Shown one piece after another: positions 6,330 through 8,773 of a stretch of 8,773 nt of DNA (positions are counted from its first letter, which is position 1; the number at the start of each line of letters is the position of its first letter). A program made the translations under genes and the position numbers. This stretch comes from Ignavibacteria bacterium. Lineage in GTDB: Bacteria; Bacteroidota; Ignavibacteria; Ignavibacteriales; Melioribacteraceae. The notes below the pieces were generated by a model. It did no database searches, was not told the origin of the DNA, and saw nothing but the letters and a program-made list of their open reading frames with translations. The DNA is taken from assembly GCA_027347805.1 (NCBI GenBank), contig DAIEQP010000110.1:1-8773 (forward strand), given 5' to 3'.

Positions 6330-7310
6330 ATGTTTGCTCAATCCTAAATAAACATCTTTGAGTAAATAATTTTTCACATAATCAGTAACACCTTCTTCAA
6401 CATTCATAACCGGATTTATGTACCCGGCATTTGATAATTTTGCAATGTTCCCCTCAGTAAAATATTGATATTTATTTCTAATCGATTCAGGCATATCAAC
6501 AAATTCAATATTGACCGGTTTGCCGAGAGCGTTAAACAAAGCCGTTACAAGTTCAATCCAGGTCTGCGCTTTTCCGGTTCCCACATTAAAAATTCCATTT
6601 TCATCCTGATGATCAAGAAAATGGAGCGTCATATCAACCGCATCTTTTACATAAATAAAATCTCTTTTCTGTTCTCCGTCTTTAAAATCCGGTCTATGCG
6701 ATCTAAACAATTGCACTTTGCCGGTATCTCGCACCTGTTCAAATGCTTTGTGCACAACACTTCTCATATCATCTTTATGATATTCATTTGGACCATAAAC
6801 ATTAAAATATTTCAGACCAACTACTTTATTTAGTAACCCATTCCGTTTAATCCATAAATCGAACAGGTGTTTGGAGTAGCCATACATATTCAGCGGGCGA
6901 AGAGTATCAATTTTATTTTCATCGTCATTATACCCGAAAGAACCGTCGCCATATGTAGCCGCCGACGAAGCATAGATGAATCTAGTTCCATTTTCGAGGC
7001 AGAATTTTGCAAGCTCTTGTGAATAATGATAATTGTTATCCATCAAATAATCTGCATCTTTTTCAGTTGTAGATGAACAAGCACCAAGATGAATTATTGA
7101 AGTGATTTTGAATGGCGCGTTTCTTTTTAGGATTAATCCCATAAAATCATCTTTGTGAAAAAAATCTGCGTATTTAAGTCCGTTTATATTTTTCCACTTT
7201 TCATCTTTTCCCAATTCATCCACAATAACAATTTTATCAATTCCCATTTTGTTAAGCTTCCAAACAACAGCGCTTCCAATAAAACCCGCTCCTCCGGTTA
7301 CAACTATCAT
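6327..7310 (-). CDS. hldD: ADP-L-glycero-D-manno-heptose 6-epimerase
   Basis: A 327-residue short-chain dehydrogenase/epimerase that converts ADP-D-glycero-D-manno-heptose to the L-glycero form, the last step in making the heptose donor for the LPS inner core. The Rossmann NAD(P) site TGGAGFIG is at 5-12. HldD-specific sequence follows: GACSSTTEKDADYLMDNNYHYS (77 onward, matching the E. coli enzyme closely), YASSAATYG (113-121) with Ser115/Ser116, the catalytic pair Tyr143 and Lys147 in MYGYSK, FNVYGPNEYHKDDM with Lys179 at the second catalytic position, and RDFIYVKD (216-223). Length is slightly above the E. coli enzyme (about 310). The start is supported by AGGAAG 3 nt before the ATG. It is the first gene of the four-gene operon, behind a probable promoter at 7341-7371. 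Other heptose genes (gmhA, hldE, gmhB) are not in the window. Confidence 0.95.
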   Translation of the reverse strand: MIVVTGGAGFIGSAVVWKLNKMGIDKIVIVDELGKDEKWKNINGLKYADFFHKDDFMGLILKRNAPFKITSIIHLGACSSTTEKDADYLMDNNYHYSQELAKFCLENGTRFIYASSAATYGDGSFGYNDDENKIDTLRPLNMYGYSKHLFDLWIKRNGLLNKVVGLKYFNVYGPNEYHKDDMRSVVHKAFEQVRDTGKVQLFRSHRPDFKDGEQKRDFIYVKDAVDMTLHFLDHQDENGIFNVGTGKAQTWIELVTALFNALGKPVNIEFVDMPESIRNKYQYFTEGNIAKLSNAGYINPVMNVEEGVTDYVKNYLLKDVYLGLSKH

Positions 7311-7340
7311 TATCTTCCTGCTAATTTGTTATATTTGAAC

Positions 7341-7371
7341 GAAAGTTAACGATATATCACTACTGAATCAA
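7341..7371 (-). promoter_or_regulatory. Probable Bacteroidota-type promoter of the hldD operon
   Basis: On the minus strand TTG (7371-7369), a 20-nt spacer and TAACTTTC (7348-7341) match the -33 TTG / -7 TAnnTTTG pattern with one mismatch in the last base. The distance to the ATG at 7310 leaves a leader of about 20-25 nt containing the AGGAAG ribosome binding site. Confidence 0.45.
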
Positions 7372-7457
7372 AATAGAAATTTCTTGCTGATGAACTTCTG
7401 TTTGCGAATTAATTGTTAAAATAGAATAATATCATTGCAGGAAAAAGAAAGTATAAT

Positions 7458-8773
7458 ATGAACAAAACATTTGAACAGCTTAAAAAATTATTGGAAGAGA
7501 AAATTCTTGTTCTTGACGGTTCGACAGGTGTTTTCATTCAACAATTTAAACTGACCGAAGAACAATTTCGGGGAGAGAGATTTAAATCTCATCCTGCAGA
7601 TTTAAAAGGAAATAATGATATTTTGGTTTTAACACAACCGGAAATGATAAAAGATATTCACAGAAAATATTTGGAAGCCGGCTCGGATATAATTGAGACA
7701 AATACTTTTAATGGTACATCAATCTCGCAGGCAGATTATAAAACCGAAAATTTTGTTTATGAAATTAATTTTGAAGCAGCTAGAATAGCAAAAAGCATTG
7801 CTGATGATTTCACAAAACTAAATCCAGATAAACCAAGATTTGTGGCCGGTGCTCTTGGCCCAACAAATAAAACTCTTTCTATTTCGCCGGATGTTAATGA
7901 CCCCGGTTTCCGTTCTGTAACTTTTGATCAGGTTGCAAATTCATTTAAAGAGCAGGCGCTTGGATTAATTGATGGCGGTGCAGATATTCTTCTTGTGGAA
8001 ACTATGATTGATACATTAAATGCAAAAGCTGCACTTTATGGAATTATGGAACTGCTTGATGAGAAAAATATTGAAATCCCAATTATGGTTTCGGGTTCGG
8101 TTATAGATATGAGCGGCAGGACTTTGAGCGGGCAAAATACAGAAGCGTTTTGGAATTCAATTTCTCGCACAAAAAATCTTTTGAGTGTTGGATTAAATTG
8201 CTCACTCGGTCCCGAACAAATGAGACCATTCATTGAAGAACTTTCAAGGATTGCCAATTGCTTTGTAAGCATTTATCCAAATGCCGGACTTCCGAATGAA
8301 ATGGGAGAATATGATGAGACAGCAAAAGAGATGTCCTCGGTATTAAAAGAATTTGCAGAGAATAATTTTTTTAATATAGTAGGCGGATGCTGCGGAACCA
8401 CGCCAGATCATATTCAAGCAATAGCAAAAGTAGCTGCAAATTATCAACCGCGAAAAATACCCGATATAAAACCTTATTTAAGACTTAGCGGATTAGAACC
8501 TTTAGTAATACGTCCCGAAACAAATTTTGTAAATGTGGGTGAAAGGACAAACATAACAGGTTCTAAAAAATTTGAAAAATTAATTCTGGCCGGAGATTAT
8601 GAAAGTGCTCTTGCCGTTGCTCGGGAACAGGTAGAAGGAGGCGCTCAGGTTTTAGATATTAATATGGATGAGGGTTTACTTGACTCAGTAGAAGCAATGA
8701 AAAAATTTGTTAATCTGCTTCAAGCCGAGCCCGACATAGCAAAGCTCCCAATCATGATTGATTCTTCAAAATG
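7458..8773 (+). CDS. metH: Cobalamin-dependent methionine synthase, N-terminal part (3' truncated)
   Basis: The first 438 residues of MetH, which transfers a methyl group from 5-methyltetrahydrofolate via cobalamin to homocysteine. The homocysteine-binding barrel (1 to about 330) has LDGSTG at 19-24, then FRGERF, DLKGNND, DIIETNTFN, LGPTNKT-SISPDVNDP, and the zinc ligands Cys248 (LNCSLGP) and Cys311-Cys312 (GGCCGTTP), one residue off the E. coli numbering (247, 310, 311). The pterin domain begins with FVNVGERTNITGS (Val358) and LDINMDEG. The frame is cut at IMIDSSK plus the first two bases of a codon, expected to be Trp. The pterin remainder, cobalamin-binding and activation domains, if present, lie outside. 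The ATG at 7458 gives the family-standard N-terminus; its SD is weak (AGGA at 7439-7442 is distant). No cobalamin or SAM riboswitch is visible upstream. It is divergent from hldD. Confidence 0.96.
   Translation, partial: MNKTFEQLKKLLEEKILVLDGSTGVFIQQFKLTEEQFRGERFKSHPADLKGNNDILVLTQPEMIKDIHRKYLEAGSDIIETNTFNGTSISQADYKTENFVYEINFEAARIAKSIADDFTKLNPDKPRFVAGALGPTNKTLSISPDVNDPGFRSVTFDQVANSFKEQALGLIDGGADILLVETMIDTLNAKAALYGIMELLDEKNIEIPIMVSGSVIDMSGRTLSGQNTEAFWNSISRTKNLLSVGLNCSLGPEQMRPFIEELSRIANCFVSIYPNAGLPNEMGEYDETAKEMSSVLKEFAENNFFNIVGGCCGTTPDHIQAIAKVAANYQPRKIPDIKPYLRLSGLEPLVIRPETNFVNVGERTNITGSKKFEKLILAGDYESALAVAREQVEGGAQVLDINMDEGLLDSVEAMKKFVNLLQAEPDIAKLPIMIDSSK

Noticed and set aside
7330..7337. TATATTTG as the metH promoter
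   Set aside because: It matches the -7 consensus but has no TTG at 19-21 nt upstream and lies 120 nt before the ATG. I could not assign a metH promoter.
7311..7457. Cobalamin or SAM riboswitch upstream of metH
   Set aside because: The gap is only 147 bp, shared with the hldD promoter, and shows no B12-box-like sequence or large paired structure by eye.
8036..8272. Minus-strand open frame opposite metH
   Set aside because: It is the antisense of the strongly conserved homocysteine-binding domain and encodes no recognisable protein.

Overview
The window is AT-rich bacterial DNA that reads best as a member of the Bacteroidota/Ignavibacteriota (Chlorobi-group) lineage. The evidence is a large outer-membrane DUF5916 protein, a Nudix / four-helix-bundle / HldD gene cluster, a Gram-negative LPS-heptose gene, a lipobox lipoprotein, and a promoter of the Bacteroidota type (TTG, 19 nt, TATATTTG). 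Purine-rich Shine-Dalgarno (SD) sequences are present before most genes, which fits Ignavibacteria-like organisms better than Bacteroidia. This placement is inferred from gene content and motifs, without a database search.

Layout. Left edge (2-598, +): the C-terminal end of a SpoIIE/RsbU-type PP2C phosphatase whose start lies outside the window. Then 761-2911 (+): a secreted CBM9-like/DUF5916 protein predicted to be an outer-membrane barrel. It converges with 2962-3675 (-), a CpxP/Spy-like lipoprotein carrying three LTxxQ motifs. The two share a perfect 16-bp bidirectional terminator hairpin at 2913-2947. Next is 3850-4641 (+), an alpha/beta hydrolase, whose 3' end lies only 6 bp from the end of a convergent four-gene minus-strand operon.

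That operon runs from 7310 down to 4648. Its order is hldD (ADP-heptose epimerase), a four-helix-bundle protein, an MTH1/MutX-like Nudix hydrolase with a TTG start, and an unrecognised three-helix membrane protein with a Lys-rich tail containing three copies of a short motif. Gaps are 7, 17 and 14 bp, and at two of the three junctions the stop codon of one gene is embedded in the SD of the next. The right edge (7458-8773, +) is the first 438 residues of cobalamin-dependent methionine synthase (metH), divergent from hldD and cut by the window end.

Functionally the genes cover signalling (phosphatase), the envelope (DUF5916 protein, lipoprotein, LPS heptose synthesis, membrane protein), nucleotide-pool sanitation (Nudix) and methionine/one-carbon metabolism. 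I see no mobile element, CRISPR array, tRNA, rRNA or riboswitch, and no gene-free stretch longer than 300 bases. The longest gaps are about 160-175 bp (599-760, 3676-3849, 7311-7457) and contain the regulatory elements listed. Most of the window is ordinary core genome. The least explained items are the repeat-tailed membrane protein and the triple-LTxxQ lipoprotein. I found no convincing evidence of a wholly new system.
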